Shown: positions 1-9,152 of the stretch, piece after piece
Numbering within the stretch: position 1 is the first letter of the stretch
How the letters are laid out: every line of letters starts with the position of its first letter
Assembly (NCBI GenBank): GCA_963930655.1
Contig: OZ005601.1
Span: 24,242,921 to 24,306,920 of the forward strand
Reading direction: 5' to 3'
DNA from: Myrica gale
Lineage: Eukaryota > Streptophyta > Magnoliopsida > Fagales > Myricaceae
Length of the DNA stretch: 64,000 nt
The notes under the pieces: generated by a model
The model's database searches: none
The model's input: only the letters and a program-made list of their open reading frames with translations
What the model was told of the DNA's origin: nothing
Made by a program: the position numbers and the translations under genes

Positions 1-1130
1 TATGTGGTCCCGCAAGCCAAAGAATTACTTAATTGAAAAGTTGCAGACCCTAAACTTTCAGCTACACCATTAGGGCAGATCTAAGGCTATGTTAGGGTGT
101 GACAATCTTCCCCATTAAAACCTGGCGCCTTAGTTTGGATCTTCAAGCTCACATTAGTTGTTACCGTGCCGCTCTAATACTATTGATTATAACGACGAAA
201 GAACAGCATTAGCCATGTGTGCGCTTCGACCTTAAAAGTACTGGTCTTAGAAGTTGCTTTTAAATATTTTTGGGATCATTATAAAGCCTAGTTAAACCTA
301 ATTAATAAGGTCTTAATGTTAGACTTTACTCCTATAGAATTCATCTTTCATTCTATGTGGGATTTGGAGTATTGCAAAAACAATTACGTACATATAAAAA
401 AAGATACGCTCTTTTGAATGGCTTATGCAGCTCCACCTAGCCCTCTGAGTTATTCTTGATCGGATATTTTCTGTATATATGCAATACGTTTCATGTAAAG
501 GTAATGATTCCAACCTTCAAGATACATTGGAGTTGTTTCTATTGAGGTGTCCCATGATATCGATCAGCTCGAGATGATTTATAGGGAGATTAAAGCATGA
601 ATCATGATGTCATAGTCCCAAATTGGAGAAACAGTAGTTCCATTTTGTGTATCATGGAAGAAACAACAAGAGCTAGCAAGTCAAGGTGCTACGGAATTGG
701 CACATCTCTGATGATGTTTTGCAGCCTCAGTTGGATATTTTCTTGAGTTCCTTTCATAGCTAATTTATTCTTAGATCATCTTAATCTTGATATACACCTC
801 CACAAGAGGGCTTGAGTTTTTTCCTTTTTTTATTCCGGATTATGCCCCGTTTTTCGTACAATACTTCGGGAAATTAATACACGACCAGTTACCCAAAAAA
901 AAAAAAGGTGCTAGACATTCGTAATTGTTCCGCATGCGTTAAGACACATGCATGGCCGCAGTCCAGCGGTCAAGATTAGAAGTTGGAATAGGAGAAGCTC
1001 ACCATCAAGTAGTACAAGGCCTGTCTAATCCACATGCTTGAGTAGTTCCAAAACCACAGTACTACTGAAGCATGCATCTAAACCTGTTTGCCTTTGTCAC
1101 ATGCCAACACAGTTACATGTAATGTCTAAT
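1..1130 (+). pseudogene. Unit A: decayed copy of the EF-hand gene unit, no coding region
   Basis: Three blocks match the intact EF-hand units in the same order. 1-110 resembles 38101-38170 and 52890-52960 (the 'tatgtggtccgcaagcc' stretch). 380-530 resembles 31985-32145 (the 'ctgagttattcttg' and 'ttccaacctTcaagata' stretch). 970-1130 resembles 32690-32850, the TATA and 5'UTR part of unit B. Where unit B has CTATATAAG this copy has CTGTCTAAT, so the TATA box is lost. The sequence breaks off before the position of the start codon and no EF-hand reading frame follows. The stretch 560-960 between matching blocks is unrecognised. I read this as a dead unit upstream of the array; the similarity was judged by eye. 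Confidence 0.6.
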
Positions 1131-1287
1131 TTTTTTTTAGAATAAACAACTTATCACCACCCAAAAAAAAACAAAAAAACTGCACCAACTGAAAATCAGT
1201 TACTGTCTATTTAAAAAAAAAATATGAGGTTAATAAAGATAGTTCTCCTTATAAATACTACCTTGGAGGGGCGGCCGTAGCCTCCAT

Positions 1288-1677
1288 TAGGACAGAACAA
1301 AACCGGACCAGACCGGAAAATCGGACCAGATTTGCGAACCGGTCCGGTCTTAATTTTTCAAATGCGGTCCGGACCAAACCGGACCGCATTTAATAATTTT
1401 TTTTTTCAACTTTTTTTAATTATTAAAAAATATTTCTCTGCTCAGTGCAAAGCTCTGCACTCCGCAAAGTGCAATGTGCAGAGTAGTAGGCTCTGCACAG
1501 TGCGCAGTTCGAAATTTTTTTTTAAAATTTAAAAAATTAAATCCGGTCTGGACCACTTTTTGACCGGACCGCATTTCATAAAACCGGACCGGACCACTTA
1601 TAAGTGGTCCGGTCCGATCCTTTAATATAAAGGAACCGAAAATGTGGTCCGGACCGCATTTCCAGTTTTCAGCCCTA
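1288..1677. mobile_element. hAT-type MITE rich in GGTCCGG motifs
   Basis: A 390-bp non-coding element is flanked by a perfect 8-bp direct repeat, GCCTCCAT, at 1280-1287 and 1678-1685. The right end reads inward as TAGGGCTGAAAACTGG, close to the TAGGG(A)TGAAA ends of Ac-like hAT transposons. The left end, TAGGACAGAACAAAACCGG, is a diverged partner. An 8-bp target duplication is diagnostic of hAT. The interior is an imperfect inverted repeat of GGTCCGGACCGCATTT-like motifs around a GCAGAG/CTCTGCAC-rich centre, so a transcript would fold into a long hairpin. No transposase is encoded. Confidence 0.8.
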
Positions 1678-1726
1678 GCCTCCATCACGCTATATAATTT
1701 TGATATAAATATACTTGCATCTTTTC

Positions 1727-1747
1727 ATTATTATTATTATTATTATT
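1727..1747. repeat. (ATT)n microsatellite
   Basis: About seven consecutive ATT/TTA trinucleotides just right of the hAT MITE. Simple repeat, no further meaning seen. Confidence 0.8.
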
Positions 1748-1986
1748 TTACAATTTGCACCCTAAATTACCAAATTTAAAATTTTGCTCACTGAACTCTC
1801 CATATATGTCAACTACATGTATATATACCCTATGTAACAATTTAAACGCGCGTTAAGATAATTTCGATTAGTGAGTACATTTGTCATAGATTCCAACGAT
1901 AATATCATAACATATGGAGAAAGTATGAACTTACAGAGAATTTGAATTGCAATTCATCAGGATGAAGAAATTAAGAGATAAATTAT

Positions 1987-2313
1987 AAAAAAATTAGGGT
2001 TAAATGTATTACTATGCACCCTCCAATTATAGGGGCCGGTCTTACGACTTTGCACCCTAATACATTATTTTTATCACAATGTACCCACCAACTATTAATT
2101 TTAGAAACTTTGCACCCTCCATTAAATTTTGTTGTTAATTTGGACAGAAAATTTTAACAAATGGTGTAAAATGTCTGAAATCAACAGTTGGTAGATGCAA
2201 TATGACAAAAATAATAGATTAGAGTGCAAAGTGTCAAGACCCCCAAAATTAATACGTAGTGCAAAGTGTACTAATCCCAAAAATTTAATAGTTAGAAGGT
2301 TTAACTTCATCTT
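1987..2313. mobile_element. Palindromic MITE with 9-bp flanking repeat (MULE-like?)
   Basis: The two halves are inverted repeats of each other. The left half carries 'tactatgcaccctccaatta' and 'gactttgcaccctaatac'. The right half read backwards carries 'tagtacactttgcactacg' and 'gacactttgcactctaat'. The element is bounded by the direct repeat ATAAATTAT at 1978-1986 and 2314-2322, a length suggesting a Mutator-like target duplication. No ORF. The whole element could form a hairpin of about 160 bp per arm. Superfamily assignment is tentative because AT-rich 9-mers recur easily. Confidence 0.6.
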
Positions 2314-2322
2314 ATAAATTAT

Positions 2323-3389
2323 TATACGTAACAGAAACAATCTTCACCCATAAGGAGAAGCAGATCTGAAGCCCCGTACATCATTCTGATGCAATTACGT
2401 GATGCCACCTTCCGAATTTGGCAATCACATTCACGCATACGGTTCTCGGATGCTTTCCTAAGCATAAAGCATCAATCAGGTTACAAGTGATCCAACCAGC
2501 CGATTGGCCAATAGAATAATTTCTCCATTAATGCGGCATACCAAAAATTGAAAACATAAAAGAGTATTGAAGAAGGAATATTTAATACAAATTAACTGTG
2601 GCAGCTCCGGCTCGTCCCGACAGAAACCGTGACCTCCGAAAAAAAAAACAAACACGACATACGCATGCATCCACGTAGTTATAATGGAATAGTAAAAAGG
2701 AAGCACGCACATAATATCGTATTCTGGGAGGTGCAGTCACGCAAATGCAATGATATCCAGTTTACTCCACTGTTCGATCTCTTCCTTTTGATGCTTTAGC
2801 CGGCCAACCCAATTAAAGTTTATTCCTTCTATCCACCATCGTCCGCGAATAAAATTGCTTTGCCAGATACGACGTTTTTTCGCCAAAGCTGATTGGATGT
2901 GCTCAGGAAAAGGTAAAAGGGTAGCTTTTGAGGATTGGTCCAGGATTAGATTCTCGTTCATTACAAAAATGATTATCCAAGTGCGGCCCGGGCCTCCTTA
3001 CTCTCTAGTCACCAAGCGATCTTTTGGGCCCTACCTCTTTCTACCAAGCAAATTCCTTCGTTGGAGTGATAATTATCAAATGTTGTGGAGTGTAGTAATT
3101 AGTTACCATTACAACCAATTTAACCAATATAAACATGTTGCTTCTCTCTTAGCAATTTGATAGAAATTAGTGACTAATATTTGTAACCCAGAAATGTGTA
3201 CTGATCATGCAGTAGCAAATATAGTGGCTGGAATAGTCGATTTGAGGATCGTATCAACTTGTGATTATCTACTAATTCCCAGGTATTTGTTTCTCTTGTA
3301 TATATTATATACTAATAATTAGTACTCGCATTTGAGAATAAAGACCCTTGCTTTAAATTAAGATACCCGCGGGTATAACCACGTCGACG
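2323..3389. other. Unassigned intergenic DNA
   Basis: No gene is recognised. A 74-codon minus-strand frame at 2737-2961 and a 101-codon plus-strand frame at 2855-3160 overlap each other; neither shows a domain, a matching neighbour or splice signals. The stretch up to about 3394 may continue the LTR of the Tork-like element interrupted by copia-1, because that LTR runs into the right side of copia-1, but its outer end could not be located. Confidence 0.4.
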
Positions 3390-3394
3390 TAGAA

Positions 3395-3597
3395 TGTCAA
3401 GTATTGAGGTTGCGGAAGAATGATTAAAGAAAAATAGAGTATGTAAAGTCGTATGAGAGAGGAAATGGATGAATAACGTAATTCTATTAACCACTGTGTA
3501 CAGCTATATATACACAACTCTCACGCTGTAACTAAATCACAAAACTGACTAACAAACCGAGCCTCCAGCTCACTTATAATATAACTACCAACTGTAA
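3395..3597 (-). repeat. Copia-1 3' LTR, truncated on its inner side
   Basis: Matches the right LTR at 15660-15888 from TGTCAAG to about 'ccaactgtaaa', with roughly 10% differences and an 11-bp insertion near 'tatatacacaact'. The last ~35 bp and the adjoining polypurine tract are missing: the RNase H C-terminal coding sequence (Leu-Leu-Ser-Lys-Met) runs straight into LTR sequence. A small deletion has therefore removed the plus-strand primer site. Confidence 0.75.
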
Positions 3598-4340
3598 ATG
3601 TGCATGTGCATCTTAGATAATAGGAAATGAAACTGATCAGACCCGAGAGACTTGGTAAACAAATCCATCAGCTGATGTTGAGATCGAACATGTAATGTGC
3701 GAATGAGACCAATGAGAATTCTCTCTCGGATGAGGTGGCAATCTATCTCTATATGTTTTTTTTGTTCATAAAAAACAGGGTTAGCTGCTATGTGCATAGC
3801 AGCCTGATTGTCACAAAAGAGAAGTGACGAATGATCATGTGAAATCTGGAGGTCAGTAAGTAAAAACTTCAGCCAAGTCAACTCAAACGCAGTGGAAGCC
3901 ATGGTACGGTATTCCACCTCAGCAGAAGAGCGAGACACCATTGTTTGTTTCTATGATTTCAAAGAGATCAAAGAGTCCCCAAGGAAGACACAGAACCCAG
4001 TAACAGACTTCCTTGAATAGACACAGTCAGCCCAGTCAGAATTGGTGAAGGCTTTAAGATGAATTGGGGTATGAGCAGGATAGAAAAGACCTTGTCTAGG
4101 AGAGCCTTTAAGGTATTTGAGTACACGATGAGCTGCATCAAGGTGTGTTGTGTGAGGTTGATCCAAGAATTGTGTGGAAAGATGAATAGCATAGGAAATA
4201 TTAGGTCTGGTGATGGTCAAATACAGTAAATGACCAACCAAACACCTATACACACATTGATTAGATAATGGAGACCCAACCTCTCGAACCAACTTCAAAT
4301 TTTGTGTAATAGGCGTCTTGACAAATTTGGCTCCAAGAAA
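3585..4340 (-). pseudogene. Copia-1 pol, RNase H part
   Basis: Minus-strand remnant of the C-terminal third of copia pol. Readable in two frames: residues such as KLVREVG and YLTITRPNISYA (the connection region), SRKSVTGFCVFLGDSLISLKS, then after a frameshift SRSSAEVEYRTMA, FCDNQAAMHIAANPV, KHIEIDCHLIRE and LMDLFTKSLG, the usual RNase H landmarks (DEDD-type residues lie in NSDWAD, SSAEVEYR, CDNQAA and HIEIDCH). The frame breaks near 3950 and the gene is non-functional. It is separated from the rest of pol by the MITE at 4345-4829. Confidence 0.8.
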
Positions 4341-4344
4341 ACTA

Positions 4345-4829
4345 GGTAATGTTCGTTTTGTCTAGATTTGTAGGATTCGAATTTAAAACCATTCATGTTC
4401 GGCGAGATTTTAAAAAAAGTGAGGATTCTTCTGACATTTTTTGTCGCCTTGGGCCCTGCACATTCAGCAACAGCAGGCCTCTTGCCCCCCTGCTTTTCGG
4501 TTTGTATGTTTTTTTTTACGTTTTTGTTTTTTTATTTTTAAATACTATTAAATAGTCGCCTGAGGCCCTGCACATTCAGCAGAAGCAGGACTCTTGCCCC
4601 CCTGCTTTTCGGTTGAATTGTTTTCTTTTTTACGTTTTTGTTTTTTTTAAATACTATTAAATATTTAAATTTTAATAAAAATTAATAAATTAAAAAAAAA
4701 ATTTTAAACATCATCATTACTTTTATACACATCATCAATCTCTAAACAAACACCAATATAACTTTAACAACACCTAAAAATTCTCAAAACTCTCCAAATC
4801 CTTCAAAAAATCACAACACGAACATAACC
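4345..4829. mobile_element. MITE with internal ~112-bp tandem repeat, inserted in copia-1 pol
   Basis: Copia-1 coding sequence stops at 'ggctccaagaaaac' and resumes at 'aagaatcatttaaaatatc'. The 485 bp between has inverted ends: GGTAATGTTCGTTTTGT on the left and, read inward from the right, GGGTTATGTTCGTGTTGT. Inside, the block starting GTCGCC...GCCCTGCACATTCAGCA occurs twice (4443 and 4555) with a run of C and a T-rich tail. No ORF. Ends starting GG suggest PIF/Harbinger, but the expected 3-bp target duplication is only imperfect (CTA/CAA), so the superfamily is uncertain. Confidence 0.65.
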
Positions 4830-4835
4830 CAAGAA

Positions 4836-6112
4836 TCATTTAAAATATCTAAGGCAAACTTACGCTAACAGATGGACAATCCAGCATCTGAGTGTGCAAC
4901 TTTCAAGCCAAGGAAGTATTTAATCTTGAATTTAAGATCAATGACAGCCCTGGAATCATTAATAAGACTCAAATTATCACCAGTAATTATAATATCATCA
5001 ACATAGACTAACAAAGCCATGAAGGAAGCAGTTGAACCCTTGGTGAACAAAGTGTAGTCGGCCTTAGATTGAACAAACCCACTGTCCAATAAAAAAGTCA
5101 GAGAACTTAAGGAACCATTGCTTGGAAGCCTGTTTAAACCATATAAGGACTTATTCAACTTGCAAACCTGAAACTCCCCCTCTCGACAATAACCAGGTGG
5201 CAGCTGCATGTAGATTTCTTCATGGCGATCTCCATGTAGAAAAAGCGTTATTGACATCTAATTGTTGTAAGTGTCATTGCTTAGATGAAGCAAAGGAAAG
5301 CAATAATCTAATTGAGGTCAATTTAGCTAACGGAGAAAAGGTCTCAAAGTAATCAAAGCCTTTTTTTTGTGCATAACACTTAGCCATTAACTGGGCTTTG
5401 TACCTCTCAATAGAGTCATTAGCATGATACATGAGCTTATACACCCACTTGCAATCAATAGGTGGATGTCCGGGTGGTAAAGAACAGATGGTCCAGGTAA
5501 TATTGAGCTTCAAAGCTTCAATTTCTTTGACCATAGCAACCTTCCACTCAGGAGAAACTACTGACTCTTTAAAACTGGATGGCTCAGAATGAGTGCTTAC
5601 GGACAATACAAAAGCTTGATGAGAAGGTGAAAGGTTAGCAGGTAAATGAGAAACTGCTGGTGTAGAAGATTCTGTGGACAGATGAGAATCGGGTAACGAT
5701 ACCACAACTGGTTTGACAGTCGAACTAACAGCCAGCTCACAATGATATTCTTCCAAATAAGATGGTGCTTTTCGAGGTCTAAAAGACCTTCTAGGGAATG
5801 GAATAGAGTCAGGTGGTAGAGTAATACCTGCAGAAGAATGAGGAGCAGAATTTGACAAATTGACAGGAGCAGAATCTCTAGAAGTAGGCAAATCTGAAAA
5901 TGGGACTTGAATAAAGGGAGAAATAGAAACATTATCAGAATTAGAAGATTGGATGAGGAAAAATGAGGCATATAAGAATCATGTATAGCAGATGATAAAA
6001 CAATAGGAGACGCGGGTGGAGAGGAATGCTCGGGTATATCAAGGATAATATTGGGGAGATCAGTAGTGGTAGTTGGAGAAATAGGCAAGTATTTGAAAGG
6101 AAAATAATCTTC
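4836..6112 (-). pseudogene. Copia-1 pol, reverse transcriptase and linker to integrase
   Basis: Minus-strand reverse transcriptase fragment in at least two frames. From about 5891 down: a Ser/Pro-rich linker with SFRPRKAPSYLEEY, then PEWKVAMVKEIEAL and CKWVYKLMYHANDSIERYKA, then FETFSPLAKLTSIRLLLS. After a frameshift near 5265: [23 protein letters not shown] and LLVYVDDIIITGDN, which holds the YVDD catalytic motif. The frame reaches a stop at the codon equivalent to the Gln of 'CQRKF', just before the MITE. Copia-2 carries the same segments, confirming identity. Sequence to the right is broken by the Sirevirus at 6118. Confidence 0.8.
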
Positions 6113-6117
6113 ATGAG

Positions 6118-7112
6118 TGTTAGGTTATTTTTGTGTTGGCATTATTCCGTGTCAAAATATGTCGTGTTTGAGTTGTAAGTATGGTTACATGTTCAAGAGT
6201 TAGTGGTCTGTTGTATGTCATCCCGCGCGACCAGCGCTCGACCAGTGCTCGAGCGTCTTTTGAATATGCAGACCGACTCGCAGCGCTCGACCAGCGCTCG
6301 ACCATCATTTGAAGAACATGATACAGAGACGCCACGCTCGACAGAAGCTCGACAGCCGCTCGAGCGACACTATGAAAAATTCAGACAGAAGCTTTGCGCT
6401 CGATCAGCGCTCGACCGACGCTCGAGCAGTCTCCGGCGAATTTCAGAAAAAGCTGAATTTATGGAGTTTCCTTTTGGGAAGAGTGGTGAAACCCTAATAT
6501 GTTCGAGTGTGGCCGTCCAAAAGGTTTCAAGGAGTTTATTGAATATTTTGGCTGCCTCTTTTCTTAGGGAGAAGGGTTGTGAGTTATTGGTGCTTCAAGG
6601 TAGAAAATATCTTCCTCAATCTTCAAACATATTGTGTGGATTCCTTCGTGGTGGTGAAGGAGTGCTAAAGAACAAGATTGTTCGTGGAGATCTGTAAGAA
6701 GAACCTCAAGGCGTTGAGGTGAATGTCGCTTGGAGCGGGTCTGAGCGAGGTAGCTTAGATTATTTCTTCAGGGGTGTCAGAGTCAAGCAACTGGGGTTGC
6801 CCGTATCTGAATCATTGTTGTAAGTTATTCTTCTTAGTGGATTTCGGGTGGCTGCTAGCCCGGAGTGGTTTTTTCCTTTGAAGTGTATTTCAAAGGTTTT
6901 CCACTTCGTCATCAAATCGCTTGTCTCATGATGTTTGATTGATCTTGCTTTACAAGTTATTTTTCTGTTTTGATGATGGTGTTGAATTGATTGTTCGCTA
7001 TAGGCTGTTCAGTATTAAAACTTGTTTTAATATTGTGTTTGTTTAAATAATTTTTATAATTCACCTATTCGCCCCCCTCTAGGTGAAGTCAGGGTCTAAA
7101 CTAGGTTTTTCA
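6118..7112 (+). repeat. SIRE-1 5' LTR
   Basis: Starts TGTTAGGTTATTTTTGTG directly at the copia-1 junction and ends ...GGTTTTTCA two bases before the primer binding site, giving 995 bp with TG...CA ends. The U5 side carries 'cgcccccctctaggtgaag', commonly seen at Sirevirus 5' LTR ends. It contains an array of GCTCGA palindromes. No partner LTR was found in the window. Confidence 0.75.
6224..6432. repeat. Array of CGCTCGA palindromic motifs inside the LTR
   Basis: More than a dozen GCTCGA(C/G) units, for example GCGCTCGACCAGTGCTCGAG and CGCTCGATCAGCGCTCGACC, spaced roughly 10-25 bp. The same motif family recurs near the other end of the element (12955-13222). Sireviruses are known to carry conserved short palindromes near their LTRs; this may be a variant of that feature. 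CpG-dense against an AT-rich background. Confidence 0.75.
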
Positions 7113-7114
7113 AT

Positions 7115-7127
7115 TGGTATCAGAGCC
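7115..7127 (+). promoter_or_regulatory. SIRE-1 primer binding site
   Basis: TGGTATCAGAGCC, complementary to the 3' end of plant initiator tRNA-Met, two bases downstream of the LTR end. It defines the LTR boundary. Confidence 0.9.
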
Positions 7128-7155
7128 TAATCTCAGTCCTTGACCCTTAGTCTAG

Positions 7156-8032
7156 ATGGACAAAAGTCAGTCCTTGTCTGTGCCTCCATATTTTGATGGA
7201 AGCAATTATGCTTATTGGAAAGTTCGCATGAGAGATTTTCTGAAAGCTCTGGATGAACGTGTCTGGAGATCATGTATTAAAGGATGGTCTGCACCATTGT
7301 CTGAGGTTGAAGGTGTTAAAACACCAAAAGACGAGTACCTGGTCTACGAATGAAATCAATGAGTGCAATTATAATAGCAAGGGTTTGCATGCTATTTTTA
7401 TGGCTGTGTCTGCTGATGAATTCAAACGTATCTCTATGTGTGAAACATCTAAGGCAGCTTGGGATATTCTGGAAACAACTCACGAAGGAACCAAGACAGT
7501 AAAAAATTCGAAACTTCAAATGTTGACTACAAAGTTTGAAGAGATTCGAATGAAAGAAGATGAAACCTTCTATGAGTTCTATGCCAAACTGAATGACATA
7601 GTCCATTCTAGTTATAATCTAGGAGAAAAGATTCCAGAACATCGAGTAGTCAGGAAAGTTTTGAGATCTCTGCCTGAAAGATTCAGATCTAAAGTCACTG
7701 CTATTGAGGAAAGCAAGGATCTTGACTCTGTGAAAATTGAAGAGTTGGTAGGTTCTCTACAAACTTATGAAGTATCTCTGCCTCAGCCCAAGAAGAATAA
7801 ATCCATTGCCTTGAGATCTATCAAAGAAGAGAGTTCAGCTGATTCAGATGAAGATGTTCTGAATGATGCGCAGTTTGCTATGTTTGTCAAACAATTCAAG
7901 AAATTCTTGAAACCCAGAAGTAGTCAGCGATCATTCAACAAGAACTCTGAAAAGAATCAGGGGAGTTCCAGTGGATTCAGAAAGGACAAAAAGGACAAAC
8001 ACTTGTCTAATGACTCAAAGAGCAAAAATTGA
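7156..8032 (+). pseudogene. SIRE-1 gag, N-terminal part (one frameshift)
   Basis: Starts at ATG 7156 with MDKSQSLSVPPYFDGSNY, the typical N-terminus of this Gag group (PPxFDGxNYxxWKxRM). A one-base shift near 7335-7340 moves the frame; the downstream frame continues through the UBN2-like Gag core (ECNYNSKGLHAI, TSKAAWDILETTHEGT, FEEIRMKEDETFYEFYAKL) and a Lys/Ser-rich tail to a stop at 8030-8032. A second shift there leads into the zinc-knuckle frame. Gag would package element RNA in cytoplasmic particles. Two single-base lesions mean this copy cannot make full-length Gag. Confidence 0.85.
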
Positions 8033-9150
8033 AGTGCTTTGAATGTCAAGGTTTTGGGCATGTCAGATCAGAATGTCCAAAATATCTCAAGTCAAAAGGA
8101 AAAGCTATGAACGCATCATTGAGTGATGAGGAGTCAAAAAGTAGCAGTGATGATGATACTTCGGAAGAAGAACAAGTAAATTTCATGGCTTTTGTAGCTA
8201 GTATTGATGATTTTGTTTTGCAGGAAATTGATGATGATGTTGAAGATTCAGACGATGATGGCCACATTGAAGAGAGTCTCCAAGAAGCCTACAATAAACT
8301 GTTCGATGAAAGTGTGAAGCTTCAAAAGATAAACAAATATGTTCTCAAGAAAATGCACGAAGTTCAAAATGAAAAAGATGCTCTTATAAGTAAGCTTGCA
8401 GAAGTCAGTTCAAGAAATGTGGTACTCGAAGCTGAAGTAAAGATGTTGAAATGTGCCCTTGACAAGTCCAATACACAACTTCAACAGTTTTCCAGTGGAA
8501 CAAAGAAGCTTGATCACTTGTTAAGTCTTGGAATTCCATCTGGAGATCGGAAAGGGCTTGGCTACACTGAGTCTAAGGGCGCGTCAACTTCGAAGATGAC
8601 ATTTGTTGCAGCATCTGTATCTGGCAAAAATCCAGAAGAGAATAAACCAGTCTCACAGGTAAAAAAAGGTAAAGAAATTGTTTCTAAACTTGTTGATTCT
8701 AGGTTACATAAGGAAAATGCAAGAAATCACACACCACACAAGTTTATTCCTACATGTCATTTATGTGGTAAGGTCGGTCACATTAGACCAAGATGCTTCA
8801 AATTGAACAAACAAGAGAAACCTGTGAATCAATCTTCGTTTAGTAACAGTCATGAAAATTTAGCTCATCAAATTAGAGTATTAACTGAGCAAACCATGTT
8901 GTTAAACAAGAAATTTCAACATTTGTCTAATAAGTCAAATGTTCAAAAAAAGGTTTGGATCAAGAAAGATGAGGTAAATTGTTTCAATTCTGTTGTTGCC
9001 TTTAAATCTCGATGTCTTTCGTTGTGGTATTTGGATAGTGCTTGTTCCAGGCATATGTGTGGTGACAAAAGTCTGTTCACAACGCTTAAAGATCACAAGG
9101 CTGGATCACTTTTGGTGATGGTGGTAAGACACCAATTCTTGGAAAAGGTA
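8029..9150 (+). pseudogene. SIRE-1 gag C-terminus with two zinc knuckles, and protease motif
   Basis: The frame opens with a CCHC knuckle (CFECQGFGHVRSEC, 8038-8079), followed by an acidic Asp/Ser/Glu-rich stretch and a predicted coiled coil (LQKINKYVLKKMHEVQNEKD). A second CCHC knuckle is CHLCGKVGHIRPRC near 8756-8797. The aspartic protease active site is LWYLDSACSRHM near 9025. The frame is lost just after KAGSLL around 9110; the continuation ([13 protein letters not shown]) lies in the next frame. Two knuckles separated by an acidic coiled coil is the arrangement I associate with Sirevirus Gag. The lesion separates protease from integrase. Confidence 0.8.
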
Positions 9151-9152
9151 CA

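Noticed and set aside
2855-3160. 101-codon plus-strand frame
   Set aside because: Overlaps a minus-strand frame of similar length, with no domain or splice context.
7115-7127. tRNA-like sequence TGGTATCAGAGCC (also at copia-1, copia-2 and 35014)
   Set aside because: These are retrotransposon primer binding sites; no cloverleaf or A/B boxes around them. I see no tRNA or rRNA gene in the window.
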